NCBI GenBank assembly: GCA_050251735.1
Contig: JBFWMF010000003.1
Location: 1-64,000, forward strand
Source of the DNA: Desulfitobacterium sp050251735
GTDB taxonomy: Bacteria > Bacillota > Desulfitobacteriia > Desulfitobacteriales > Desulfitobacteriaceae
Length of the DNA stretch: 64,000 bases
Direction of reading: 5' to 3'
Below the pieces are notes generated by a model, which saw only the letters and a program-made list of their open reading frames with translations, was not told where the DNA came from and did not search any database. The translations under genes were made by a program, and so were the position numbers. Below, one piece after another: positions 24,187-33,155 of the stretch; position 1 is the stretch's first letter; the number at the start of each line of letters is the position of its first letter.

Positions 24187-26373
24187 CTATTTCGGAAGCT
24201 TCAGCTTAGCAAGAGCATCCGCTAAGGCCGTATTCACCGGAGCGACCTCTTTTTGCTTTTGCAGGTACTGATTGACTTCTTTTTTGTTGTAGGAACCCTT
24301 GCCATCTTGCTCTTTGCGCTTATTGAAGGCGGAGAGCTTCTCACGGTAGCCACAGCCGCAAGTAAATAGCTTGTTTTCCCCTTCTCCTCGCAGCTCCATT
24401 TTCTTATGACATTGGGGGCATCTGGCATTCGACTGCACAGAAAGACCCTGCCGATAACCGCATTCCCTATCTTGACAGACAAACATTTCTCCACGCTTGC
24501 CCTTAACTTGCAATAGGAACTTGCCACACTCTGGACATTTGGCCCTTGTCACATTGTCATGACGATAGGTTTGGCTACTCCCTACAACCTGACCGACAAG
24601 CTGTGCCGCATAGCTTTTAATCCCTTGGATAAAGTGTTGTTGGTCTTCACGCCCTTTACTAATCTCATTAAGTTGTTGTTCCCACTTGGCTGTTAATTCC
24701 GGGGATCTTAGTTCAGTGGGAACCAATCCAACGAGCTGAATGCCTTTGGAGGTCGGGATAATCTCTTTGCCGTTGCGCTCCATATAGAAGGAGTTGAAGA
24801 GTTTTTCAATAATATCTGCGCGGGTTGCTGGGGTACCCAAACCACTGGTTTTTTCCAAGGTCTCTCGTAGTTCGGCGTCTTCCAGTCGCAGACCGGGATG
24901 CTCCATAGCCGATAGTAGGGTGGCCTCAGTGTAGCGCTTGGGAGGCTTAGTTTTGCCTGAGGCTGATTTTATAGATAGCACCTCAATATCTTGTTTTATT
25001 TTTAGATCTGGCAAACTTTGCTCTTGATCCTCCTGATCCCCTTCCTCATCAATAGAGTCATTCCCCTCATAGGCGTTACGCCAGCCCCTCTGCTTCACGA
25101 TTTTGCCTTTGGCAGTAAAGATTTCCCCTTGGATATCTACTTTAATCGTGGTTTGTTCATACTCAAAGGCAGGGGATAGGACCGCGATAAAGCGGCGAAC
25201 GATCAAGTCATAAATTCTTGCTTCTTCCTGGCTAAGCTTGCCTAAAAACACGGTTTGCTCGGTGGGGATAATCGCATGATGATCCGTGACCTTTGAGTTA
25301 TCTACCAATCGCTTCGTGGTAACAATCTTGGTACGCAGAACTCGTCGAGCCAATTCAGAATAGGGACCCACAGCGATAGATTTGAGTCGTTCGGGGAGAG
25401 TGGCGACAATATCTTCTGTCAAGTAACGCGAATCCGTTCTAGGGTAAGTAACTAATTTATGCTGTTCATAGAGTTGCTGCATAATCGAGGAAGTTCTCTT
25501 AGCCGAATATCCATATTTTCGATTAGCATCTCTTTGCAATTCAGTTAGGTCATAGGCCTGGGGGGGCAGATCCTTCTTGGCTTCTTTCTTAATCTCTGTA
25601 AGGCGTCCTTGCTTTCCTGTCAACCTTTGCAAGAGCTTCTCCACTTTCTGCTCATCAAAGATCCTGCTTTGCCCATTGCTTTTATCTTGCCAGCGTAGGA
25701 AATAACCCTGCCCTTGGGCATGGATGGTCCAGTATTCCTTAGGAACAAATTTTTGAATTTCTTTTTCTCGTTCGACTACGAGCGCTAAAGTGGGGGTTTG
25801 TACTCTTCCTGCAGAGAGCTGGGCATTGTACTTGCAAGTTAGGGCTCGTGTCACATTTAAGCCCACATACCAATCTGCTTGAGCTCGGCACTCTGCTGCC
25901 GCATATAGAGACTCATAGGCCTTACCTGGTTTGAGGTTATTAAAGCCTTCTTTGATAGCCTTATCTGTCTGTGAAGAAATCCATAACCGCTTGATAGGCT
26001 TTCTCCAACCCGCCTTTTGAATAATCCAGCGAGCTACCAGCTCACCCTCACGCCCTGCGTCCGTGGCTATAATAAGTTCCTCCACATCAGGCTGCCGTAA
26101 AAGTTGTTTCACTGCTGAATATTGTTTTGACGTCTCTTTGATGACGACTAATTCCATTTGTTTCGGTAGCATGGGCAGGTCTTCTAGCCGCCAGGTTTTA
26201 TATTGATCCCCATAGGCTTCTGGATCAGCAAGAGTTACTAAGTGACCCAAGGCCCAGGTTACAATATATCTAGAGCCGATGAAGCATCCATTGCCTTTTT
26301 GATTGCAGCCTAATAACTTCGCAATATCACGACCCACGGAGGGTTTTTCAGTCAAGACCAAACTTTTTCCCAT
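24187..26373 (-). CDS. topB: DNA topoisomerase III
   Basis: A 728-residue type IA topoisomerase. The N-terminal Toprim domain begins SLVLTEKPSVGRDIAKLLGC and includes the acidic ATDAGREGELVARW. The catalytic Tyr is in YPRTDSRYL. The C-terminus has two zinc ribbons (CPECGKF...CQDRECGY and CPQCHKKM...CGCGY) and a short tail. It relaxes negative supercoils and decatenates DNA by single-strand passage. Many Firmicutes carry an extra topB in mobile or plastic regions. It stands alone between the IS-rich island and spoIID. The start ATG 26373 is preceded by GGAGAG. Confidence 0.95.
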   Translation of the reverse strand: MGKSLVLTEKPSVGRDIAKLLGCNQKGNGCFIGSRYIVTWALGHLVTLADPEAYGDQYKTWRLEDLPMLPKQMELVVIKETSKQYSAVKQLLRQPDVEELIIATDAGREGELVARWIIQKAGWRKPIKRLWISSQTDKAIKEGFNNLKPGKAYESLYAAAECRAQADWYVGLNVTRALTCKYNAQLSAGRVQTPTLALVVEREKEIQKFVPKEYWTIHAQGQGYFLRWQDKSNGQSRIFDEQKVEKLLQRLTGKQGRLTEIKKEAKKDLPPQAYDLTELQRDANRKYGYSAKRTSSIMQQLYEQHKLVTYPRTDSRYLTEDIVATLPERLKSIAVGPYSELARRVLRTKIVTTKRLVDNSKVTDHHAIIPTEQTVFLGKLSQEEARIYDLIVRRFIAVLSPAFEYEQTTIKVDIQGEIFTAKGKIVKQRGWRNAYEGNDSIDEEGDQEDQEQSLPDLKIKQDIEVLSIKSASGKTKPPKRYTEATLLSAMEHPGLRLEDAELRETLEKTSGLGTPATRADIIEKLFNSFYMERNGKEIIPTSKGIQLVGLVPTELRSPELTAKWEQQLNEISKGREDQQHFIQGIKSYAAQLVGQVVGSSQTYRHDNVTRAKCPECGKFLLQVKGKRGEMFVCQDRECGYRQGLSVQSNARCPQCHKKMELRGEGENKLFTCGCGYREKLSAFNKRKEQDGKGSYNKKEVNQYLQKQKEVAPVNTALADALAKLKLPK

Positions 26374-26497
26374 TGTTTCTCTCCTATATCCGTTTTCATT
26401 GACACTTATGCAAGTACGATTCAGTATATCTTAGTATAACACAGTCCTTCTGAGAACAAGCACTAATAGATCACCCTAACCGCGTCTGCCTATGGTG

Positions 26498-26535
26498 TAA
26501 AGAAAAGAAAACACCATGGCAAAATGTCATGGTGT
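26498..26535 (-). terminator. Rho-independent terminator of spoIID
   Basis: On the minus strand ACACCATG, a 9-nt loop and CATGGTGT are followed by TTTTCTTTTCTTT. The left arm contains the spoIID stop codon. Confidence 0.88.
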
Positions 26536-27480
26536 CGGACTACCTTTCTTTAGATAAAGTGACTTAGTCCCGGGATAAAAGTGTTGAAGAATTTCTTCAT
26601 AGGATTTGCCTGCTTTCGCGAGATCGTTGGCACCGTACTGAGACATACCTACTGCATGCCCGTTGCCATAGGTCGTGATCTTAAGCTCCTGGGACGTTAG
26701 CTGGATCTCTATATCTGTTGAAGCTAAGCCGAGGAGGGGGCGCAACTGAGCTCCGGTGTAGTTTTTTCCCAGAACCCGTACGACTTTGGCTCTCCCCGCT
26801 CCCGTTTCGCTTAATATAACAAAATCCGCATCTGCAAATGCTTTGGCCTTCCCGGTAACGCCTAGCTTTTGAGAGAGGCTACTCGGGGTAAAGGAATAAC
26901 TTTTCACGAAGCGATTCGGGTTTTGCTCTCCCGCAGGTATGTTTTGTAGATAAGGTCTTGAGGAACTCCAAACATCCTCTGCTCGCTCAGTAGGCTTGCG
27001 ACCGGAACTACTATGAAAAAAGGCATCAATATATTGTCCATTAGCGACCAGCACTTGATTCTTCGTGCTGGTAACCGCTCCTTTAATTTTACCATGGTAA
27101 CGCCAAAAGGACAGCCACTTCCATTTCTCTTTCATTTGGCTTTCTGATATCCACGCCTGTGTGTTGACAGTGGTGTCTACATCATAAGTTTCACCATTGC
27201 TCGTTTGCTGGGTGATGCGTTTGGCCGCATAGGTTCGTGCCGCAACAGCCTGGGCTTTAAGGGCTTCTTCCTCAAACTCCGCGGGCATTTCGGCGGCAAC
27301 TACACCGATCAAATACTCCTCCAGACTCTGGTTTGCCACTTCACCATCCGGCATGAGAACCCTTATTGTGAACTCCTCATTATCTAAATCTCCCTGTTGG
27401 TGCCAGCGGAGGACCGTCCAAGGAAATAGGATGACGATGATGACCACTAGAACCAGTATCCTGAACCATTCTTTACGCAC
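26527..27480 (-). CDS. spoIID: Stage II sporulation protein D, peptidoglycan lytic transglycosylase
   Basis: A 317-residue protein with an N-terminal signal anchor (about 7-25) and the SpoIID/LytB domain. The catalytic-acid region VVAAEMPAEFEEEALKAQAV lies near residues 65-84, and the conserved end motif GHAVGMSQYGANDLAKAG near 275-292. SpoIID cleaves glycan strands without peptide stems during engulfment, working with SpoIIP and SpoIIM. In many Firmicutes it directly follows murA. Here the reductive dehalogenase module lies between them. A GGAGGAGGGA sequence precedes the start. Confidence 0.93.
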   Translation of the reverse strand: MRKEWFRILVLVVIIVILFPWTVLRWHQQGDLDNEEFTIRVLMPDGEVANQSLEEYLIGVVAAEMPAEFEEEALKAQAVAARTYAAKRITQQTSNGETYDVDTTVNTQAWISESQMKEKWKWLSFWRYHGKIKGAVTSTKNQVLVANGQYIDAFFHSSSGRKPTERAEDVWSSSRPYLQNIPAGEQNPNRFVKSYSFTPSSLSQKLGVTGKAKAFADADFVILSETGAGRAKVVRVLGKNYTGAQLRPLLGLASTDIEIQLTSQELKITTYGNGHAVGMSQYGANDLAKAGKSYEEILQHFYPGTKSLYLKKGSPTP

Positions 27481-27605
27481 AAAAGTCCCTCCTCCTCACC
27501 TAGGCCAAGCCTATGCTTAACACTATGCTGAGGGAAGGGACAATATGTTATCTACTGAAGAATCCTAGATTATCGTATAAAATAAAGCCCCACTCCTCCT
27601 TAGTC

Positions 27606-28535
27606 TCAAATTTTTAATGCCTTCGACGGGCATTTATCTATACATAGGTGGCAGTGTGTGCAATTAGACATATCATCAAATTTGGGATGCGAGTTCCAGC
27701 CGCACACCTTTTCGCATAATCTGCAGTTTTCTAGGCACATTTTCTTGTCTCTCTGAACATAGACAAGTTTTTTTCTTCCCAGCAAACTGAGCAAGGCACC
27801 TGTAGGGCATAGATAATTACACCAGAAGCCTTTTTGCACAAAGATGTCCACAAATAAAACTACTATGACTAAGATAAGACCCGGCCAAAGAACCGATCCG
27901 AAGGTCAAATGATAAAAAATGCGGCCGAGCTGAACATAAAGTAATATATAGGGGAATACAGCGATGCCTAATACTGTAAGAATGAGTCCAATTCCTAAAA
28001 TATAATAACGTAAATAGGGATCTGTATACACCAGTTTATTAGTCCTTGAAATACCTAGTTTCTTTACAGCAAAGCGAACTAACTCTTGCAAGGTATTATA
28101 TGGACATACCCAACTGCAGAACACTCTTCCGAAAATAAGTGCGATAAGTATGGGTAGGGTAATCGATACCAAAAAACTCAAGTTCCAGGAGTACTCTATG
28201 TTTGGCACTTGAATAAGGGCCAAAGGATCGATAAAGGAATAACCACCAATCGTTACGGACCAAATGAATCCACTAAATCCATCAAGAAACCGATTGACAG
28301 CATAGATATTATTAAATAGTAATCCAACCAACCAATCGAGAAGGAGTAGGACCGGCTCTAAATAACCTCCTGTTAAAAATAAATCTAAGGAGCTAAGCCC
28401 CTCTTCATAAAGATTGCCAATAGAATCCTCGGGTATGTAGTAGAGGAGTCTTTTATAGCTCTTAAAGATTGGAATTAAAAAGATTAAGAAAAGCGACCCG
28501 AATTGCATCAATCTCCTTAGCCACTGTACTGACAT
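27606..28535 (-). CDS. NapH-like membrane polyferredoxin
   Basis: A 309-residue NapH/NosR-type protein with about five or six membrane helices. Two C-x3-C-P motifs at membrane ends (FCSWVCPYN and CNYLCPTGA) and two C-terminal 4Fe-4S sets (CLENCRLCEKVC and CTHCHLCIDKC) are present. NapH relatives oxidise menaquinol and pass electrons to NapG and then to a periplasmic reductase. The start at ATG 28535 behind AAGGAGG is preferred to the longer frame, and it follows the NapG-like stop by one base. In this locus it may feed electrons from the quinone pool to RdhA, a role usually left open for RdhB-anchored dehalogenases. Confidence 0.85.
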   Translation of the reverse strand: MSVQWLRRLMQFGSLFLIFLIPIFKSYKRLLYYIPEDSIGNLYEEGLSSLDLFLTGGYLEPVLLLLDWLVGLLFNNIYAVNRFLDGFSGFIWSVTIGGYSFIDPLALIQVPNIEYSWNLSFLVSITLPILIALIFGRVFCSWVCPYNTLQELVRFAVKKLGISRTNKLVYTDPYLRYYILGIGLILTVLGIAVFPYILLYVQLGRIFYHLTFGSVLWPGLILVIVVLFVDIFVQKGFWCNYLCPTGALLSLLGRKKLVYVQRDKKMCLENCRLCEKVCGWNSHPKFDDMSNCTHCHLCIDKCPSKALKI

Positions 28536-28536
28536 T

Positions 28537-29217
28537 TTAAATCCTCCTTGGGAACCGGCTCTCATAAAAGGATCCCCTATTGATTCTCTCAAACAGCTCA
28601 TAAGAACGTTTATCTTCCCTACTGAGAGGCATGGTTATGGCTATTGGAGGACAGGCAATTTCACAGAGTCCACACCCATAACAGACGACTTTATCAATGA
28701 CAGGCCTTCCTCCTTCGTCAATATGAAGAGCTTTGTCTTGTAACGGACAAACCTCATAACAAAGAAGACATTTCCTGTTTCTTCCGCGGAATAGAATACA
28801 CTTATCTTTCTGTAATTGGGCCACTCCAAGGTTGAAGCTTGGGTGGGGGTCTTGTTCCTTAGAATAGCTCTTTTGGGCCTTCTTCGCTTGTAACTCAGGG
28901 TTCTCCGTTAGAGGACCTAAGGCTCCCGTTGGACATATGCTAATGCAGTTCATGCATAAATTACACTGATTCTTATCTCTTAGGATAGGTGTTTCAATAA
29001 CCCCTCCCTTGAGTGATTGAGCAAATGTAATGGCACCCGTAGGACACTCCTCTCCGCACTTTAAACAGCGAATACACCGAGCTAAAAAATCCTTCTCATT
29101 CATTGCCCCTGGTGGCCTCTGGTAAGTCTCTGTTGTTACCATCGAAAATGAGGAAAACATACCCAATGCAGAAATGGCACCCAGCCTTTCTAGAAACCTT
29201 CTTCTCGACATCTTCAT
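28537..29217 (-). CDS. NapG-like exported ferredoxin with TAT signal
   Basis: A 226-residue protein starting with a twin-arginine signal, MKMSRRRFLERLGAISALGM. Four 4Fe-4S motifs follow: CIRCLKCGEEC, CNLCMNCISIC, CLLCYEVC and CYGCGLCEIAC. This is the NapG arrangement, a periplasmic-face electron carrier that partners NapH. The start at 29217 fits GGAGGGG five bases upstream, while the longer frame adds nine residues before the TAT motif. It lies between rdhB and the NapH-like gene and is most likely part of the electron route to the dehalogenase. Confidence 0.87.
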   Translation of the reverse strand: MKMSRRRFLERLGAISALGMFSSFSMVTTETYQRPPGAMNEKDFLARCIRCLKCGEECPTGAITFAQSLKGGVIETPILRDKNQCNLCMNCISICPTGALGPLTENPELQAKKAQKSYSKEQDPHPSFNLGVAQLQKDKCILFRGRNRKCLLCYEVCPLQDKALHIDEGGRPVIDKVVCYGCGLCEIACPPIAITMPLSREDKRSYELFERINRGSFYESRFPRRI

Positions 29218-29328
29218 GAGCCCCTCCAAAATCAGTCCACACATTGTACATAGTAAACGAGGGTTAAAATAGCTTCAACCCTCGTTTCTTAATAATCTCT
29301 ATGTTCATTTTGACATTTGAAGATAACC

Positions 29329-29634
29329 TTAAGCCGATACGTTTTGCCCACCTGTTGCTGACTTTCTTTTCTTAGCAACCATAGGAATAATCCAGATGAG
29401 TGCAGCTAAGACAACTGCAGGTAACCCCATTGCTAGCAAAACGAAGTTAGCCGCATTGGACTCGATTTCCATCTTTAATCCTAAATAGTTTTCTATTGTG
29501 AGCAGCAACATGAATACAGCGATTATCGCAAGGACCCATTGATACCACTTCACATCAAATCGTCCGGCTCTAACCTGTGTAAGTACTACGCCCAATCCAA
29601 ATCCGATGACAATGCCTAAGAATAGCCAAAGCAT
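29329..29634 (-). CDS. rdhB: Reductive dehalogenase membrane anchor RdhB
   Basis: A 101-residue protein with three predicted helices (about 2-18, 32-50 and 60-85), the typical topology of RdhB/PceB/CprB anchors. Conserved pieces include WYQWVLAIIAVFMLL and a segment after YLGL. It would hold the exported dehalogenase on the outer face of the membrane. It begins 28 bp after the rdhA stop with GGTGGGGGTGAAG upstream. The longer frame reported from 29823 runs into rdhA and is not used. Confidence 0.9.
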   Translation of the reverse strand: MLWLFLGIVIGFGLGVVLTQVRAGRFDVKWYQWVLAIIAVFMLLLTIENYLGLKMEIESNAANFVLLAMGLPAVVLAALIWIIPMVAKKRKSATGGQNVSA

Positions 29635-29662
29635 AACTTCACCCCCACCTATGTTACTTATA

Positions 29663-31069
29663 CTAGATTCTACGTCCGCCTCTTCTTGTATCGATGCCCA
29701 TTTCAGCCAAGTTCGTGTCCTTCCACCAATCTTCTGGATTCTTAAGCGGTTGCTCCGGCTGTGCAGGGAAGGCCATACGATCAGCAGCCACAAGTACTGA
29801 ATTAAACATAGTCGTACTGGCAATGGTTCCTTTAACTATCCTGTGCAAGCTTGCTTCATCATCTACTGCATAAGGACAGACGGAGAAGCAAATTCCACAG
29901 TTCGTGCCACATTGATTCCAGTAATTCCGACATAACACTGAATCCTCAAAATAGGCTCTATGCCCTGGATTGTTCCACTGTCCTTTTATCTCCCAAGATG
30001 GATCCCTATCCATGCTCAAAGCCTTCGATGGACACATCTCAGCACACGTCTTGCAATCTTTACAGAAATCCATCACACCAAAGTTAATAGGTTTTGTCGG
30101 AGCAAGGGGCAAATCCGTCGTAAGTGCAGCTATTCTTACCATGGGTCCATACTCTGGAGTAATAATTCGATTTAGTCTCGACAATTCTCCAAGACCCGCC
30201 ATGACGGCCAAGGCTGGACCAATTCCGAAACCATTGATGGCAGTTGCACCATAAGAATGATAACCTAGAGCTCTAATAAACTGATGGAGCTGAGCATAAA
30301 TGGTGTACAAACGAGTATAGCTCAATGTAGTTGTCTGAGATCCAAGAACAGTTGGTCCATACTTCATAAGTTCAGTCGACATCTGAACGGTATATACAAT
30401 GGCGTAACGCGCCTTTTCAGGAATAACTAACTTTTTCTCATCTTCATAACCTACATCAATGTTTTCAAAGACAATTGGCTTCTTATTCGGTGCTGGTTCT
30501 TCAGCATAAATTAACTTACGCGTCGTTTCAGACTCTAACTCAACAAAACCCACTGTCGCAGCACCCATATGACGTAGAGCTGCGGTAACCATCCTTGCAT
30601 TTTCCTCTGGGGTACCCTCATAACGGGGTACTCCTCGCTCTTCAGGTGTTGAAGCTGTTTGTGGGCCCATGAATTGTATCTTAGGCTGTCCAAATCCCAC
30701 AGCCTCTTTTAAGGCTATATCCTTCGTAGTGTAGCCTGGTAAACCTTCCTTTTCGAACTTAAACAAATTATCCTTTTGCAATTGATTCATCTTTTTATTG
30801 AATTCTTCACCACGGTATTTGGCAAGACTCCCTCTGGTTGTCTGCCATTCTCTAAAACGTTGCATCTGTTGCCAATCAATTTCAGTAGTCGGCTTATCAA
30901 CATTTTTTACCCACCAGTAACGTTTAGCGTTTTCTTGTGCATTTGCAGTTGCCTCAGCAGCATTGGTTACTCCTGGTGCGCCCAAAATACCTGTTGACGC
31001 CAACGTTAAGCTTGCTCCAGCAAATCCAATCGCTTTTAACAATTGTCTTCGTGTTAATTGCCCCGGCAT
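29663..31069 (-). CDS. rdhA: Corrinoid reductive dehalogenase catalytic subunit, TAT-exported
   Basis: A 468-residue RdhA with a TAT signal (LTRRQLLKAIGFAGASLTLA), cleavage probably near AAEA at residue 40. The B12-binding nitroreductase-like core spans about 130-325, with PEYGPMVRIAALTTDLPL carrying the conserved catalytic basic residue (R312). Two 4Fe-4S clusters follow: C336, C339, C342, C346 and C380, C391, C394, C398. It removes halogen from an organohalide as terminal electron acceptor. The substrate cannot be told from sequence. It is followed by rdhB and NapGH-like genes. No clear dehalobox is seen upstream, and control is probably by the two-component system at 32.4-34.7 kb. Confidence 0.93.
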   Translation of the reverse strand: MPGQLTRRQLLKAIGFAGASLTLASTGILGAPGVTNAAEATANAQENAKRYWWVKNVDKPTTEIDWQQMQRFREWQTTRGSLAKYRGEEFNKKMNQLQKDNLFKFEKEGLPGYTTKDIALKEAVGFGQPKIQFMGPQTASTPEERGVPRYEGTPEENARMVTAALRHMGAATVGFVELESETTRKLIYAEEPAPNKKPIVFENIDVGYEDEKKLVIPEKARYAIVYTVQMSTELMKYGPTVLGSQTTTLSYTRLYTIYAQLHQFIRALGYHSYGATAINGFGIGPALAVMAGLGELSRLNRIITPEYGPMVRIAALTTDLPLAPTKPINFGVMDFCKDCKTCAEMCPSKALSMDRDPSWEIKGQWNNPGHRAYFEDSVLCRNYWNQCGTNCGICFSVCPYAVDDEASLHRIVKGTIASTTMFNSVLVAADRMAFPAQPEQPLKNPEDWWKDTNLAEMGIDTRRGGRRI

Positions 31070-31226
31070 AATTTCTGCCCCCCATACTCTAGATTTTTGC
31101 TCAGAAGTATAAAGCTTTTATATGTAAAGCTTATCACAAGGGGCTGAATGTGTATCTCAAAACCAAATCAAATTTTTCCGTTAAATGCCCATAAAAAATA
31201 AAAATTACATTAAAATCCCGGACATC

Positions 31227-32438
31227 CTAATCCTTAACCCAAAAACTTGCTTTGGGATCATAAATATCTGGTCCACAATCGTCCAGAGATTCCAATAGAT
31301 TATCAATCAAAGTATTACTCTCTTTACTAGAGTTCAGAATACTCTTCGTCCATTTATATCCTCTATTGTAAGAACAAACGGTGATGCAGATATTACAGTT
31401 TGTTCCACATTCACTCCAATAGTTAAAGCATTTCTTGTGGTCGATTGACCAGCGCAAGTAGCCAGTATTACTTAACTCGTCTATTCCGGAGCGCACTTTT
31501 ACATTGGAGTCGATAGCACCGACAGGACATCTTCTCGCACATTTTCGGCAAGCTTCGCAAAATTCATTTACTCCAAAATCGATGGGTTGATCATAATCGA
31601 GAGGCAAATCAGTTATAACCTTAGCAATTCGCATACGGGTTCCTAAATAAGGATTAATAAGTTTACCATTTCTCCCCATTTGTCCTAAACCAGCATCGAT
31701 AGCCAAGGGAATATTGAGCGCTGTACAGTTCACACTCGGTATAGCATTATAGCCTAATTCTCTAATTAACCCCGCTAAACTATTGATAGTCAAACCCATT
31801 TCGGAGTAAACAAAACGGCCATTAGCATAGGGCAGTATGGTTGGCGCATACTTCAAACATTCAGAGTCCATCTCAAATAACATGACAATGGCTGTCTTCA
31901 TTCTTGCCGGAATCACTCTCACATTATTCTCTAGAAGCGTAGGATCTTCGATACCCATATATTCCGGGGCTTCATCAGAAAACCGAATAGGATAACTTTC
32001 TCCTGTTTGTAAGTCATACCAATGAGAATACACCCATCTGCGATCCAATTGAGCTATACCTACCGCAGAGGCACCATACATTTTCGCTGCTTTTTTAATT
32101 GCTTTTGTCAAGGCGAAAGAGTCCATTTCTTTTTCTTTAGCGCCTTTGTCACCGTGCCAAGCATTGAGTTCCTGATCACAGATATGAATATTTCGGACAA
32201 TCTTCTCCTTCATAAAGTTATTGGTCCCAGCTAAAAAAGCTTTGTCGAATTTTGAATATCCTGGCTTATTATCTTCTGAGTATTTTTCAAAATTTTTCTT
32301 TCTTGCCTGCTCTAATCTCTTCATTTCTTCATCCCAAAACAATCGTATAAAAATGTTATTCTTTTGGTTATACCTTTGATAACTTTGATCAACTTCATAG
32401 AATTCTGCGGCTGTGTTATTGAGCCTTTGGATATTCAT
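31227..32438 (-). CDS. RdhA-like reductive dehalogenase homologue lacking a TAT signal
   Basis: A 403-residue homologue of RdhA with both cluster motifs intact (C294, C297, C300, C304 and C337, C348, C351, C355) and the PYLGTRMRIAKVITDLPL core segment. The N-terminus is hydrophilic, MNIQRLNNTAAEFYEV, with no TAT or signal sequence, and there is no RdhB of its own, so it would be cytoplasmic. It begins 10 bp after the response regulator gene and is therefore co-transcribed with it. It may be a cytoplasmic dehalogenase, a sensor-like or accessory protein, or a dehalogenase that lost its signal. The second cluster ends C-S-Y rather than the usual C-P. Confidence 0.8.
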   Translation of the reverse strand: MNIQRLNNTAAEFYEVDQSYQRYNQKNNIFIRLFWDEEMKRLEQARKKNFEKYSEDNKPGYSKFDKAFLAGTNNFMKEKIVRNIHICDQELNAWHGDKGAKEKEMDSFALTKAIKKAAKMYGASAVGIAQLDRRWVYSHWYDLQTGESYPIRFSDEAPEYMGIEDPTLLENNVRVIPARMKTAIVMLFEMDSECLKYAPTILPYANGRFVYSEMGLTINSLAGLIRELGYNAIPSVNCTALNIPLAIDAGLGQMGRNGKLINPYLGTRMRIAKVITDLPLDYDQPIDFGVNEFCEACRKCARRCPVGAIDSNVKVRSGIDELSNTGYLRWSIDHKKCFNYWSECGTNCNICITVCSYNRGYKWTKSILNSSKESNTLIDNLLESLDDCGPDIYDPKASFWVKD

Positions 32439-32448
32439 ATAGTTCCTC

Positions 32449-33135
32449 CTACTCTTTTACCATCATATATCCGACCATTTGAACTGTCTGAATATAACCA
32501 GGTTTCCCTTCAGGGATATTAATTTTCTGCCTGATTCTCGCAATACAAACTCTTAAGTAATGGGTTTCCTCTCGATATTGAGCACCCCAAATCTTAGTTA
32601 ACAAGTCGGTATGTGTTAAGACACAACCTCTGTCTTTTGCTAATAGAACCAGCAGCTTATATTCAGTAGGCGTTAGTTTTATATCCTCAGCATTCACCCT
32701 AACCGTATGCGTTACTAGGCTAATCAATAATGACCCAATAAGAATATCCGGGTTTTTCTCTGGTTTTTCGGTTATGGTTCTTTTTAAAACTGCTTTCACC
32801 CTAGCTAGCATCTCAGTGATATCAAAGGGCTTGACGATGTAGTCATCCGCTCCTAATTCCAACCCTCTCACCTTATCTGTAACATTTTCTTTAGCAGAGA
32901 TGAGAATGACTGGAACATCCGAAAATTCGCGTATTTCCCTTAAAACCTGATAGCCTTCCTTCTTAGGGAGCATGATATCCAAAAGAACGATATCTGGCAA
33001 AAATTGCTCATACTTGCTTAAGGCATCTTCCCCATCTCCCGCTGTGTGTACTGTATAATGACTAGCTTCAAGGTTAGCTCGCATGAATCTCAAGATTTTT
33101 TGTTCATCTTCAACGATGAGTACTTTTTTATTCAA
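32449..33135 (-). CDS. OmpR/KdpE-type response regulator
   Basis: A 228-residue regulator with a receiver domain (acid pocket E9/D10, phospho-acceptor D53 in VLLDIMLP, Lys in YIVKPF) and a C-terminal winged-helix domain (LTPTEYKLLVLLAKD, then YREETHYLRVCIARIRQKIN). A TTG start at 33135 behind GGTGAT gives the normal length. The longer ATG frame overlaps the kinase. It is paired with the upstream kinase and directly followed by the RdhA-like gene, so it likely switches on the dehalogenase genes. Confidence 0.9.
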   Translation of the reverse strand: MNKKVLIVEDEQKILRFMRANLEASHYTVHTAGDGEDALSKYEQFLPDIVLLDIMLPKKEGYQVLREIREFSDVPVILISAKENVTDKVRGLELGADDYIVKPFDITEMLARVKAVLKRTITEKPEKNPDILIGSLLISLVTHTVRVNAEDIKLTPTEYKLLVLLAKDRGCVLTHTDLLTKIWGAQYREETHYLRVCIARIRQKINIPEGKPGYIQTVQMVGYMMVKE

Positions 33136-33155
33136 AATAATCACCAGCTTTAGTT

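Noticed and set aside
31070..31226. Possible dehalobox upstream of rdhA
   Set aside because: AT-rich, but no TTAAT-N4-ATTAA-like palindrome with good match was found.
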